A DNA stretch of 45,094 nt from GCA-2684655 sp051278165. GTDB taxonomy: Bacteria; Planctomycetota; UBA1135; UBA2386. The translations under genes and the position numbers were made by a program. The first letter of the stretch is position 1; each line of letters begins with the position of its first letter. The stretch lies in NCBI GenBank assembly GCA_051278165.1, contig JBNMNW010000011.1:1-45094 (forward strand). Reading direction: 5' to 3'. Under the pieces are notes generated by a model that was given only the letters and a program-made list of their open reading frames with translations, ran no database searches and was not told where the DNA came from. This document shows, in pieces, positions 29,016 through 38,036 of this stretch.

Positions 29016-31111
29016 TACTTTGCCCTATCTCCAAGGGCCTGCCAGATCGCTTCGAACTGCTTGGCAGCATCGCCGGCAAGCACACCCGTAAACGCCGTCT
29101 TGCCGTTGTTGTCGGCGTATTTAGGCATCCGTGCATCGGGATCCAAGCGAGTCGGATCGGCGAGCCAGCGCGTGTAGTATTCGTGCCGCAGACGCTTGCG
29201 AGCCGTCACCAAGTTGATGCCTTCGCGCTCGAACACCTGCTCCGCCTTGTTGTTGCCAACGGCATGACATTGCACGCAGCCAAAGCCAGTGCCCTGCTGC
29301 ATCAAGCGCCCGCCGTGGATCGCAAGGTTGGCACCGCCAGCCCGAATCGGCTCATCCTTCGACAAGTAGCCGTGCTCGCGCACGAGACCATCGCTCAGCA
29401 CAGCACCGTGCTTTTCAAACTTCGGCATGCGGGCCGTCAACCACGGACGCGGCGACGGCAGTTCGCCAGTGACGAACTTGCGGATCCATGACGGCTGCAG
29501 CTTGGCGCCGACCCAGGTCAGTGACGGCAAGCCTTGCGCGACAGGATCTTGCTCAGGCGGCAGCGGCTCGTCTTCGGACCACTTCTCGGCAAGCCGCGCC
29601 CACGTCGAAGCTTGACCATCGAGCGCGTGACACGCCGTGCAGCGCTCCGCGGCGACATGGCGCGAACCAAAGTCGAGCGGTGATTTGCGGAACGGCACCT
29701 CGTTCGCCTGCGGCAAGAACGACCGCAAGGCAGCGCGCTCTTGCGCAGACAGGTTGTGGTTCGGCGCCTCGCCACCTGGCTTGTCAGCGAGGCAGCCGCG
29801 CTTCGGCTTCAGGTTGCGGTAGCGCGGGAAGACGCGATCGACAGGCGGGATGTCTTCATCAAACGCGTGGCACAAGACGCAGCCGTGCTTGCGCACCAAC
29901 CGCCGTCCCTTCTTATCGTCACCCTTTTGCACTGGCAACGGGGCAGCGTCCTTCAGCAAGTAGGCTGCCAGGTTGTCGGCGTCTTCGGCCGACACCTTGA
30001 GGTTGGGCATGCGCACATCGCTGTAGTGCGCCGACGGATCTTGCAGGTAGGCCACCAGAGCGCTGGCGTGCCACTTCTCCTTAACGAACGCCAGATGGAT
30101 GCGGTCGCCGGTTTCAGCATCCTTTGGCGACTCGTCGGTGCGCGTATGACACGCAACACAGCCGAGTTCGCGAAAGCGCTCTTCGCCGGCTTCCAGTTGC
30201 TTGTTCGTAAAGCCCGCGTGCGGCTGCGGCTGGCCAAGGGTCACTAGGTAGCTCGCCATATCCACGGCATCGGAGCCAGCCAGCGGAAACGTCGGCATTG
30301 TCGCTTCCGGGCGAACCTCGTGTGGATCTTTCAGCCACTTCGCCATCCATCCCTGCTGCACGCGGTTACCAACCAATCGAAGGTCGGGACCCGTGCGATC
30401 GAGTTCGAGGTAGGCGGAGTCTGCCAGGCGAAGTTCGTCAAAGTCATGGCAACGCGCGCAGCGACGCTCAACGAACAATTGATGGCCGTCGCGCAGTTGC
30501 TCGCCAGCGACGACTGCCTCGTCGGCCGCTGGATACGACATCAACTCCGGCGCGATCGGTTCGAAGCCAAAGTCATAGCCGGACCAGAACACCCGCAGTT
30601 CCCCATCGCCGCGAACGGCGCTTTCGAACTCTAGTTTGATATCGTTACCACCCTTCTTCAGACGCACAGCCTTCTCGGTCTCGAGCGATTTCCTCGAACT
30701 GAGCGACCCCTGAAGCGCGACCTTGCCGTTGACGGTCAGCTTCACCTTGCCGCGACCGTCGAGATGGAACTTCATCCGGTCGCGCGCCGGCAACGTCACC
30801 ACGACTTCGTAGGTCGCCCGGAACGCGCCGACCGGCAAAAACGGTGTCGGCGTCTCGCCGCGGTCGACCGCCAACGACAACAGGCGCGCACTTTGGCTAT
30901 GCCGCACCTTGTCGCCGCGCACGCTGACAAATGTGACCTTGGCACCGCGCGCCATCGGTCCCTGCGGAATCACAGGAACTGATGGAACTACAGACAACTG
31001 CGGCATCGCAGCGGCCAGCGCAACAACCGGCTCAGCCTCGCCAAACCCGGTCGCCGTCAACAGCGTTACCGCCAGAGTCCAACCAACCGCCAACGTGGAA
31101 CGAACGCGCAT
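29015..31111 (-). CDS. Five-heme cytochrome c with PA14-like N-terminal domain
   Basis: 698 residues. A signal peptide (about 1-25) is followed by a beta domain (about 55-185) resembling PA14/carbohydrate-binding folds (FRATYEVVVTLPARDRMKFHLDG, then LTVNGKVALQG). Five CxxCH heme sites follow: C218-H222, C318-H322, C411-H415, C491-H495 and C612-H616. Candidate axial methionines in MP motifs lie at M272, M368, M562 and M662. The third heme domain lacks one. The protein should sit in the periplasm and pass electrons. It starts two bases after the DUF6797 gene, so it may accept electrons from that propeller. Confidence 0.88.
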   Translation of the reverse strand: MRVRSTLAVGWTLAVTLLTATGFGEAEPVVALAAAMPQLSVVPSVPVIPQGPMARGAKVTFVSVRGDKVRHSQSARLLSLAVDRGETPTPFLPVGAFRATYEVVVTLPARDRMKFHLDGRGKVKLTVNGKVALQGSLSSRKSLETEKAVRLKKGGNDIKLEFESAVRGDGELRVFWSGYDFGFEPIAPELMSYPAADEAVVAGEQLRDGHQLFVERRCARCHDFDELRLADSAYLELDRTGPDLRLVGNRVQQGWMAKWLKDPHEVRPEATMPTFPLAGSDAVDMASYLVTLGQPQPHAGFTNKQLEAGEERFRELGCVACHTRTDESPKDAETGDRIHLAFVKEKWHASALVAYLQDPSAHYSDVRMPNLKVSAEDADNLAAYLLKDAAPLPVQKGDDKKGRRLVRKHGCVLCHAFDEDIPPVDRVFPRYRNLKPKRGCLADKPGGEAPNHNLSAQERAALRSFLPQANEVPFRKSPLDFGSRHVAAERCTACHALDGQASTWARLAEKWSEDEPLPPEQDPVAQGLPSLTWVGAKLQPSWIRKFVTGELPSPRPWLTARMPKFEKHGAVLSDGLVREHGYLSKDEPIRAGGANLAIHGGRLMQQGTGFGCVQCHAVGNNKAEQVFEREGINLVTARKRLRHEYYTRWLADPTRLDPDARMPKYADNNGKTAFTGVLAGDAAKQFEAIWQALGDRAK

Positions 31112-31113
31112 GC

Positions 31114-33483
31114 TTACTTTGCCTTCGGGAAACCAGGGTCCTTCTGCAGGTTGTGGATCGTGTTGTGCAGCTCGCCACGCATCGGACGACCATCCTTCGA
31201 ATCGAGGTCCCAGGTGATCTTCATCTGATGCACTGGGCGCATGCCTTCGATTGCCAAGAACACCGTGCGGCCGTCGCTCGACAGCTTGCTGGAAGTGACC
31301 TGCAACGAGTCGCGGTTGGGCTTGCCTTGCGCGATTTTGCGCTCGGGATGCAGGATCGAAATCTCGGGCGAACCGTAGTTTTGCGAGTAGTGGTAGTTCC
31401 AGATCTCGACGCCGAAGCTCTCCGCATCCGCGGCAACCTCTGCGTCAACCTGGTCCGAGAACGTCAGGTAGACGCCCTTGTCGCAGGTGCTCAGCGCCAC
31501 CGGCAGATCGAGCGGGCGACTGGTGCGGCGCACGCGGTGGAAGCCACCTTCGCGCGCGGCGCTGGTTTGCCAGCCCTTCAAGCCGATGACATACATCTCA
31601 CCATCGATCGGCGAGAAGCGGCCGCGCATGCAGCTCGACGAGTAGTTCGCCGGCAACCGGACCACGCCACCTTGCATCTGGCCGTTGATGCGCTCGGACA
31701 GCACGAGGTAGGTCGAGCAGGTGCCGTATGAGTTGTGCAGCAAGCGACCTTGTAGATCCTGCCAAGCGCTGCCCGTCACCCACACCTGGCCACCGCTCGA
31801 GTTGTCGACATCCATCGGCATCCAGCACAGCGGCAAATCGGGTTGATCGGGCACCGGGGTGCGATGCGCGGTGTCCTTGACGCCAGCGTAGTAGCCCGGC
31901 TTCTCGATCCAGTTAAGACGGCAACGCGGCATGTAGGTACCTTCGTTATCACCGCTCGTGATGATGCCATCTGGCGACACGCCAATGCCGTTCGGCGCGC
32001 GCATGCCGGTCGCAACGGTTTCAATCGTCGAGCCGTCGGCGCTGACCTTCAGAATTGCACCGTGGTGCGGCACGATCTTCATGAAGCCGCGGCCGCCAGG
32101 ATTCACCGGGGCGCCCTTGGTGAAGTAGAAGTTGCCTTCCTTATCCGTCTGCAGATCGAACGCGAACTCGTGGAACGCGGCGGTGATGTAGATCTGGTTG
32201 TTGAAGCACTCGTAACGATCGGCTTCGCCATCGTCATTGATGTCGATCAGGCGCGTCAGCCCATCGCGGCCGTGCACGAACACGACGTCGTTGACGATGC
32301 GCAGGCCAAGTGGATCGAACAGACCGGTCGCGAAGCGCTGCCACTCAAGGTTCTCCAGCGAGTCATCGATGCCCGACACGATCCAGACGTCGCCATTCCA
32401 CGTCGAGACCGCGGCGCGGCCATCGCTGAAGAAGTCGAACGCGCCGGTGCGCATGCGCGAACCCCAAGGGTTCTCGAACGGGATGGTGATGGTATCGACG
32501 GCGAACGGACCGTCATCGGTGCCACGCACACCCTTGGTGACGATCTTCTCATCCCAGCGCTTGTTGCCCGCGCCAAGCGGAATGCCGGTGACATTGCGCT
32601 TCTTGGTCAGCGACGCGGTGACTTGCTCGCCATGATCGCCAAGCGACGACATCACAAGCTGCACTCGCAGCGTCTTGTCGTGCGCCGGCACGCTCATCAA
32701 GATGCGGTTGCCGCTGGTCGCGACGGTCGGGCCTTCGCTACCGTGCAAGACGACCAGCAAGTTGCGATCGAGGATCACCGGCTTGGCAGCCGCCGTGTCC
32801 TTCTTTGCCTTGCCCTTGGACTTCTTCTCGGGCTGGCTCTCTTCCTGCCAATTGAGGTCCACCGCGCGCACGCCATTGACGGGGTTGAATTGGCCACTGG
32901 TTGCTGCTGTGCCGCCTTCGAGCACGACCATTTGCTGGGGCGTCTTCGACGGGCCAAGCTCCAGCGTCCGCACCAACATGGGCTGACCCTTGTCGCCCTC
33001 CAACGCATACATCTCGCGCACAAACATATCGCCAAGTCGGTAGTCGATGACCACCTCATCGCCGACGCGACTGTGACCGCCGAACTTGCCCCAAGCCGAC
33101 GGCAATGGGCCGTGCGGAATCGGACGCGGATCGTCGAAGCTGCCACCGCGTGACCAACCTGGACCGGGACCGGTCTCGGCGAGCTTGTTGCCAGCGCGCG
33201 ACGGGAACGGACCGTGCGAGCCGTCGTAGGCAGTGCCGCGCAGGCGCAGCCAACCGTCGGTCCACGCAACCGACATGCGCAGCAGTTCGGTATCGAACGA
33301 AACCGCACCGCGGTCGCCGAGCCGAATAACCAAGCCCTTCTCGGTAGTGCCGCAGAGGCCACCACCATCGAAGGTTGTCATCAAACATGGACCGAAATCC
33401 ATCGACTCAGGGAAGCGTGCTTTTTGGGCGACGAGCGCCGAGGCAAGCAGAACGGGGACAACAGTTGCGTAAGGGATCCGCAT
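31114..33483 (-). CDS. DUF6797 beta-propeller protein, probably a periplasmic oxidoreductase
   Basis: 789 residues with a signal peptide (VVPVLLASALVAQ). The first 250 residues match the DUF6797 family of planctomycetes and relatives (MDFGPCLMTTFDGGG, GLVIRLGDRGAVSFDTELLRM, LRGTAYDGSHGPFP). A basic Lys-rich insertion (about 222-235) is present. From about 330 the sequence repeats propeller-like blades (FFSDGRAAVSTWNGDVWIV, DDGEADRYECFNN, ATGMRAPNGIGVSPDGIITSGDNEG), as in PQQ-sugar dehydrogenase-like proteins. Substrate and cofactor are not readable. The adjacent cytochrome suggests a redox role. TAAGAT lies 12 bases before the ATG as a possible -10. Confidence 0.82.
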   Translation of the reverse strand: MRIPYATVVPVLLASALVAQKARFPESMDFGPCLMTTFDGGGLCGTTEKGLVIRLGDRGAVSFDTELLRMSVAWTDGWLRLRGTAYDGSHGPFPSRAGNKLAETGPGPGWSRGGSFDDPRPIPHGPLPSAWGKFGGHSRVGDEVVIDYRLGDMFVREMYALEGDKGQPMLVRTLELGPSKTPQQMVVLEGGTAATSGQFNPVNGVRAVDLNWQEESQPEKKSKGKAKKDTAAAKPVILDRNLLVVLHGSEGPTVATSGNRILMSVPAHDKTLRVQLVMSSLGDHGEQVTASLTKKRNVTGIPLGAGNKRWDEKIVTKGVRGTDDGPFAVDTITIPFENPWGSRMRTGAFDFFSDGRAAVSTWNGDVWIVSGIDDSLENLEWQRFATGLFDPLGLRIVNDVVFVHGRDGLTRLIDINDDGEADRYECFNNQIYITAAFHEFAFDLQTDKEGNFYFTKGAPVNPGGRGFMKIVPHHGAILKVSADGSTIETVATGMRAPNGIGVSPDGIITSGDNEGTYMPRCRLNWIEKPGYYAGVKDTAHRTPVPDQPDLPLCWMPMDVDNSSGGQVWVTGSAWQDLQGRLLHNSYGTCSTYLVLSERINGQMQGGVVRLPANYSSSCMRGRFSPIDGEMYVIGLKGWQTSAAREGGFHRVRRTSRPLDLPVALSTCDKGVYLTFSDQVDAEVAADAESFGVEIWNYHYSQNYGSPEISILHPERKIAQGKPNRDSLQVTSSKLSSDGRTVFLAIEGMRPVHQMKITWDLDSKDGRPMRGELHNTIHNLQKDPGFPKAK

Positions 33484-33617
33484 GATGGGTCACGGATCTT
33501 ACGGACTCAGATCGCTTTACGCCTACAGATCACGGCTCACGGGCGAACTCTGCACGCAATAACTCTGTGACCGTGCCGTGAGAGCCTTTCCCGCGGCGCA
33601 GTTATTAGGCGGCAGGG

Positions 33618-34250
33618 CTACTCATCCTCGGACCGAGAGACACCAGCCGTAACGCAGAACCGCAGAGCTTCCTCGACCGTCATCTTCAGTTCCTTCGCGT
33701 TGGCCTTGGGAACGATGACCGTGAAGCCGCCCAGTTGGTAACTCATCGGAAAGTAGACGGCCAATTTGCCCTCGCCGATATCCGGATGGTCGTCGAACGC
33801 GTCGCGGGTCACGAAGCCGATCTGCTCCAAGCCCTCGGGCAACCGCACCAACACGACCCGGCGAAAGGGCTTCTCTTCCGCACTAGAGACCAGACGCGCG
33901 ACGTCGACGAACATGCCGTAGACGAACTTGACGATCGGGATGTGCTCCAGCAGGTTCGTCAGGCGCCGGTAGATCTGCCTGATGATGAACGAATACATCA
34001 GCAGGCCGATCAGGAAGACCAGGCCGATCGACAACACAAACCCCATGCCTGGCCAATACTGCTTTTCCGGCAGTCGCAACCAGACAATGATGACGTGCCG
34101 CAACAGCGTCTCACCACTGACAACGGCCCAAGAGATCAGTGCTCCGGTCGCTGCCAACGGCAGGATCGCCGCCAAACCGCGAAAGAACGTGCGTAAGGGT
34201 GGCCCGAACATGCTCTGGCGGGCGGCGGGACGCTGGGTGGGTTCCTTCAT
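33618..34250 (-). CDS. DUF502 membrane protein
   Basis: 210 residues. Two membrane spans (about 24-45 and 68-92) are separated by a short loop. They are followed by a soluble C-terminal domain carrying the DUF502 pattern: RRLTNLLEHIPIVKFVYGMFVDVARL, KPFRRVVLVRLPEG, IGFVTRDAF, KLAVYFPMSYQLGGFTVIVP, and MTVEEALRFCVTAGV. The family is widespread but of unknown function, with plant homologues linked to membrane traffic. The gene stands alone, separated by 134 bases from the DUF6797 gene; that gap shows nothing I can support. Confidence 0.9.
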   Translation of the reverse strand: MKEPTQRPAARQSMFGPPLRTFFRGLAAILPLAATGALISWAVVSGETLLRHVIIVWLRLPEKQYWPGMGFVLSIGLVFLIGLLMYSFIIRQIYRRLTNLLEHIPIVKFVYGMFVDVARLVSSAEEKPFRRVVLVRLPEGLEQIGFVTRDAFDDHPDIGEGKLAVYFPMSYQLGGFTVIVPKANAKELKMTVEEALRFCVTAGVSRSEDE

Positions 34251-34419
34251 GGCTTTGGAATCATCAAGTCTTGCCCGGCGCTGGTGGCCCGCGCAAGAGA
34301 ATGCCGTGTAGTGGCCGCGAGACAGCGACAGCTCAGTTTGCCCGAACTATTACTCTAGAGCGAATCCATATAGCGTAAACCTAGCACTAGACCCCTCGGC
34401 GCCGGGCCTATGCATCCGG

Positions 34420-34425
34420 TATCCT
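34420..34425 (+). promoter_or_regulatory. Possible -10 box of the repeat-protein gene
   Basis: TATCCT, with a start expected near 34432, would give a 5' leader of about 33 bases that includes the GAGGA ribosome-binding site at 34458-34462. There is no clear -35. Confidence 0.25.
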
Positions 34426-34465
34426 TCTTGCTGTGTGGACCACCCTCACCTCGACGCGAGGAACC

Positions 34466-36709
34466 ATGACGACGCAACGAACCATCTTTACCGTTCTTCT
34501 TGGGCTACTGATCGCCCTGCCATTGTCCGCGCAACGGCGCAATTCGGCAGGCACATCAAGCTCCCGCCCGGCGGCCCGCGCACCAAGTCGTCAAGCTCCT
34601 TCCCGCGCGGCCCCGACGAGGTCCGCACCGCGATCGCGCCCGGCACCAACTCGCCAGGCACCGCGATCCCAGCCAACCCCAACCCGCCAAGCACCCAGGT
34701 CGCGCCCAACGCCGACCCGGTCAGCGCCACGTTCGCGTCCGACACCGACGCGATCGGCGCCGCGCTCACGGCCAACGCCGACGCGGTCGAGTCCACGCTC
34801 AACGCCGACGCGTTCGACACCAACACGCTCGACGCCGACGCGCTCGACACCAACACGCTCAACGCCGACGCGTTCGACACCAACACGCTCGACGCCGACG
34901 CGCTCGACGCCGACGCGTTCGACGCCACGCAGCACACGCTCCTCAGCCGGCTACACGCCGCGCACCAGGAGCACCACCGGTAGCTACCGGCCACCAGCAA
35001 GCACCGGTCGCCCTAGCACAGGCACGAACACAAACAATCGCTACACACCGCGCCCGAGCAACGGCACGAGTGGCGGCAATACGATCACCCGCCGTGTCGG
35101 CACGCCCGCACCCAGAACGCGCACGCCAAACAACAGCAACTCCAACCGCACGACGACAACGCGCACTCCGCGCACGTCGACGGGGCGTTCGAACAACCGC
35201 TACCAACCGCGCAAGCTGACGCCGTCGGACGAAGCAAACGCTCGCCGGGTTCGCGACGTGACCACACGACGCGGTTCACCGCGTGCAATCCCGCGGGCAA
35301 CGCCCAGTTCGGCGCCTCGATCCGCACCGCGTGCCACTCCTCGTTCGAAGCCGATCTCCAACCGCTACAAGCCACGCGATCGCGTGGCGACGCCCAGCAG
35401 GTCACCGCGTATCGGCAACGCTCGCAATGCCACGCCGGGCGTCCGCACCACGCGAAACACGCCGCGCGCAACCCCCCGCCTGACGCCGCGCACCACGGTG
35501 AATGGTTTCTCTCCCGTCAACGCTCCCGCCGTTACCGGAGTCACGCCGAGGCTCGTGCCACGCCTTGCGTCGCCGCGCCTTGGCGCCGCTCGCAACGGCT
35601 ATCGAATCGGTCGCCAGCCCTACGCTGAGGCCAGTTACCGCTGGGGCGCCGGCTACCGCGGCAGCTCGCTTTGGTGCGGCTACTGGGGCTACGGTTCGAG
35701 CTTCTACGGCGGCCGTTGGGGCAACAGCTTCGGTAACGGCTTTGGTATCGGCTTTGGTAACGGCTTTGGCAACGGGGGCTTCAACAACTGCGGTTTCAAC
35801 AACTGGGGCTTCGGTAACTCAGGCTTCGGTAACTGGGGCTTCAACAACTGGGGCTTTGACCCGTTCAGCTGGAACGTCGGCGTGCTGTCGCCCTACAACG
35901 CATTTCGCGGCAACTACTGGAACAGCTGCTACCGCAATCGCTACTGGAGCTCGTTCTCGATCCCGAATGCGCTGCCGTCGAGCTACTGGTGGTATCCGAC
36001 GACCAGCTACTGCCCGACCTACCTCAGCGTGCCGAGCAGTGTGGTCGTCGAAGAAGAGCTCGAGCCAATCGACGAGGGCTACAGCATCGTCGACACCGCC
36101 CGCAGCGTTGGCGCACCAGCCCTTGGCGCATCTGGCGTCAGCCCACCAGCGCCGGCAAGCACGCCCGCAGCGCTCGCCTCGCAATACATCGAACTCGGCG
36201 ACTTCTACTTCAAGAACGACCGCTTCGATGCCGCGGCCGAAGCCTACGCCAAGGCTCGCAACCACGTTCCGGACGACGCCTCGATCCACTTCGTGCTGGC
36301 CGATGCCGTGTTCGCCAATGGCGACTACCACTACGCCGCGTTCTTGATCGCCGAGGCCATTCGCCTAGATCCGGCGATGGTGACCGCCGACGTCGACAAG
36401 CGCACCTTCTACAGCGACGAGTTGCTGTTCGAGACGCAGCTCGAAGCACTGCAGACCTACTGCACTGGCAAGCCCTACGACGCCTGGGCGCAACTAGTCC
36501 TGGCCTACAACCTGCGCTTCTCCGATCGCCCGACCCGCTCGGTCGCCGCGTTCCGCCGCGTGCTAGAGCTCGACGACGGCAACCCGACCGCCCGGGCCTT
36601 CCTCGCCGACCTGGTGCCGGCCCTCAGCACCGACCTGGCCCCCAAGAAAGCTGGCGAGGACAAAGAAGTCGCCGATGAGAAGGTCAAGGTAGAGAAGAGC
36701 GACCGCTAA
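34466..36709 (+). CDS. Secreted Arg/Pro/Thr/Ser-repeat protein with Gly-Asn-aromatic region and TPR tail
   Basis: 747 residues from the ATG at 34466 (GAGGA just upstream); a GTG at 34433 would add 11 residues before the signal peptide (VLLGLLIALPLSAQ). Three zones follow. Residues 25-400 are very basic and low in complexity, rich in R, P, T and S, including eight tandem TPTRS units (about 113-152). Residues 400-500 are rich in Gly, Asn, Phe, Trp and Tyr, with repeated GFGN, NNWGF and GFNN. Residues 570-710 form tetratricopeptide-like helices (YIELGDFYFKNDRFDAAAEAYAKA, PDDASIHFVLADA). I know of no named family with this layout. It may be a surface or matrix protein whose basic zone binds polyanions; this is inference only. 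Confidence 0.8.
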   Translation: MTTQRTIFTVLLGLLIALPLSAQRRNSAGTSSSRPAARAPSRQAPSRAAPTRSAPRSRPAPTRQAPRSQPTPTRQAPRSRPTPTRSAPRSRPTPTRSAPRSRPTPTRSSPRSTPTRSTPTRSTPTRSTPTRSTPTRSTPTRSTPTRSTPTRSTPRSTRSSAGYTPRTRSTTGSYRPPASTGRPSTGTNTNNRYTPRPSNGTSGGNTITRRVGTPAPRTRTPNNSNSNRTTTTRTPRTSTGRSNNRYQPRKLTPSDEANARRVRDVTTRRGSPRAIPRATPSSAPRSAPRATPRSKPISNRYKPRDRVATPSRSPRIGNARNATPGVRTTRNTPRATPRLTPRTTVNGFSPVNAPAVTGVTPRLVPRLASPRLGAARNGYRIGRQPYAEASYRWGAGYRGSSLWCGYWGYGSSFYGGRWGNSFGNGFGIGFGNGFGNGGFNNCGFNNWGFGNSGFGNWGFNNWGFDPFSWNVGVLSPYNAFRGNYWNSCYRNRYWSSFSIPNALPSSYWWYPTTSYCPTYLSVPSSVVVEEELEPIDEGYSIVDTARSVGAPALGASGVSPPAPASTPAALASQYIELGDFYFKNDRFDAAAEAYAKARNHVPDDASIHFVLADAVFANGDYHYAAFLIAEAIRLDPAMVTADVDKRTFYSDELLFETQLEALQTYCTGKPYDAWAQLVLAYNLRFSDRPTRSVAAFRRVLELDDGNPTARAFLADLVPALSTDLAPKKAGEDKEVADEKVKVEKSDR
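34801..34920 (+). repeat. 15-base tandem repeat, eight units
   Basis: Eight consecutive 15-base units encode TPTRS in the reading frame of the secreted protein. Synonymous differences (for example aac/gac and cgttc/cgctc) create a 60-base higher order: 34801-34846 matches 34861-34906. The unit number could change by slippage. It is coding sequence and not a CRISPR. Confidence 0.9.
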
Positions 36710-36763
36710 GCAGGTCGCTCGGTGTCGATCGCGGGGCCCGCCCGCGCTAAGCTGCTCGGCAAT

Positions 36764-37936
36764 ATGGCACGCAGAATTGACACGTACCTCGAGAGCCTGA
36801 TCAGCGAGGACAAGTTTGCATTTTATGAAGCGGTCCGCGACTTCGGTGACGCAGAGATCGCACCCCACCTACTGAGCTGGGAACGGGAACACAAATTGGT
36901 CCCCGACTCGTGCATCCGCGCGATGGGCGATCTCGGCTTGTTCGGCCTCCCGATCGCCGAAGAATACGGCGGCCAGGGCGGCGACCACACCGACCTGTGT
37001 TTGATGGGACTAGCGCTCGGCTACCACAGCCAGTCAGTCGCGATCACACCTGGCGCTGCGATCTCGCTCGGCGCCAAGCCAGTGCAACTGTGCGGCACCG
37101 ATGAGCAGAAGAAGGCGCACCTGCCAGCGCTCGCCAACGGCGACCGCATGTTTGTGTTCGGACTGTCGGAACCAGGCCGTGGCAGTGACGCCGCCAACCC
37201 GCAGGTCACTGCGATCAAGAAAGGCGACAAGTGGGTCATCAACGGTGAGAAGTGCTGGTCGACCAACGCACGTTGGGCCAGCCACGTCATCGTGCACGCG
37301 CTGACAGCGCCCGACGCCCCCAACGGCAAGCGCTCGACGTGCTTCATCGTGCCGATGGACGCGCCTGGTGTCTTCTACCAAGAGATGCAGGGCAAGAAGG
37401 TGTGGGAGCAGTCCTCCACCGGCTCGATCATGTTCGAGAACGTTGAGGTGCCGCACGACCAGATCCTCGGCGCCGAGAACGACGGCTTCAAGGTGATGGT
37501 GACGACGCTCAACGGCGGCCGTCTATTCATCGCCGCGCTGGCGCTGAGTTCGCTCGCGTTCGCACTCGACAAGTGCCGCGTCTACGCCGAAGAACGCATC
37601 CAGTTCGACGACAAGCCGATCGGTCGCTTCCAACGCGTGCAAGATGTCATCGTCGACATGGACATCGCGCTCGAGCGCGGCCTGACGTGGCTGACGCACT
37701 GCTGCACGCAGTTCGAAGCTGGCAAGCTGTCGCGCGAATCCGCAGCCAAGCTCAAGGTCGACTGCAGCCGTTCGGCCAGCGACCTCGTCAGCATGGGAAT
37801 GGAAATCTGCGGCGGCGTCTCGTGCTTCGACGAGTTCGGCCTGATCCGCCACCACAACGACCTGTTCGTGACGCGTGTTGGCGAAGGCAGCAACTTCGCG
37901 CTGAAGGACCTGATCGTCCGGCCACTGCGCAAGTAG
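36764..37936 (+). CDS. Acyl-CoA dehydrogenase
   Basis: 390 residues from the ATG at 36764; a GTG at 36722 would add 14 residues of no clear character. FAD-dependent oxidation of acyl-CoA thioesters. The N-terminal helical domain (YEAVRDFGDAEIAPHLLSWERE), the flavin-binding FGLSEPGRGSDAANP with INGEKCWSTNARWA, the beta domain (VWEQSSTGSIMFENVEVPHDQILG) and the C-terminal helices (QFDDKPIGRFQRVQD, then RVGEGSNFALKDLI) are in normal order. The acidic residue in GEGSN sits where the catalytic Glu lies in many members. The chain length of the substrate is not deducible. The last codons and stop fall inside a tandem duplication. Confidence 0.9.
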   Translation: MARRIDTYLESLISEDKFAFYEAVRDFGDAEIAPHLLSWEREHKLVPDSCIRAMGDLGLFGLPIAEEYGGQGGDHTDLCLMGLALGYHSQSVAITPGAAISLGAKPVQLCGTDEQKKAHLPALANGDRMFVFGLSEPGRGSDAANPQVTAIKKGDKWVINGEKCWSTNARWASHVIVHALTAPDAPNGKRSTCFIVPMDAPGVFYQEMQGKKVWEQSSTGSIMFENVEVPHDQILGAENDGFKVMVTTLNGGRLFIAALALSSLAFALDKCRVYAEERIQFDDKPIGRFQRVQDVIVDMDIALERGLTWLTHCCTQFEAGKLSRESAAKLKVDCSRSASDLVSMGMEICGGVSCFDEFGLIRHHNDLFVTRVGEGSNFALKDLIVRPLRK

Positions 37937-38036
37937 CGCAGATGGCTTGCTCGGCCGAGCAAAGCTCGCCCAACCGGTCCACTGCGCAAGTAGCGCAGAT
38001 GGCTTGGCTAGGCCGAGCACAGCTCGGCTAGCCGGT
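37922..38036. repeat. Tandem duplication spanning convergent gene ends
   Basis: Two units, 37922-37978 (57 bases) and 37979-38036 (58 bases), share an identical first 28 bases and are similar after that. Each carries the final LRK-stop codons of the acyl-CoA dehydrogenase on the plus strand and a copy of the DRLxELCSA end of the aminotransferase on the minus strand. Unit one holds the perfect palindrome TTGCTCGGCCGAGCAA (37947-37962). Unit two holds a bulged hairpin at 38006-38033. Both could act as bidirectional terminators. Only unit one supplies the dehydrogenase stop and only unit two the aminotransferase end. Confidence 0.85.

Noticed and set aside
34801..34920. Short regular repeats suggesting a CRISPR array
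   Set aside because: Units are directly adjacent without spacers and encode a pentapeptide in frame; no cas genes are in the window.
34591..34935. Minus-strand frame of repeated GVERV
   Set aside because: It is the antisense shadow of the same repeat with no independent start or conservation signal.
34435..34983. Second plus-strand frame with repeated NADAFDTNTLDADAL, resembling pentapeptide repeats
   Set aside because: It is the +1-type shadow of the 15-base tandem repeat in the TPTRS-coding frame, has no signal or start context, and ends where the repeat character fades.
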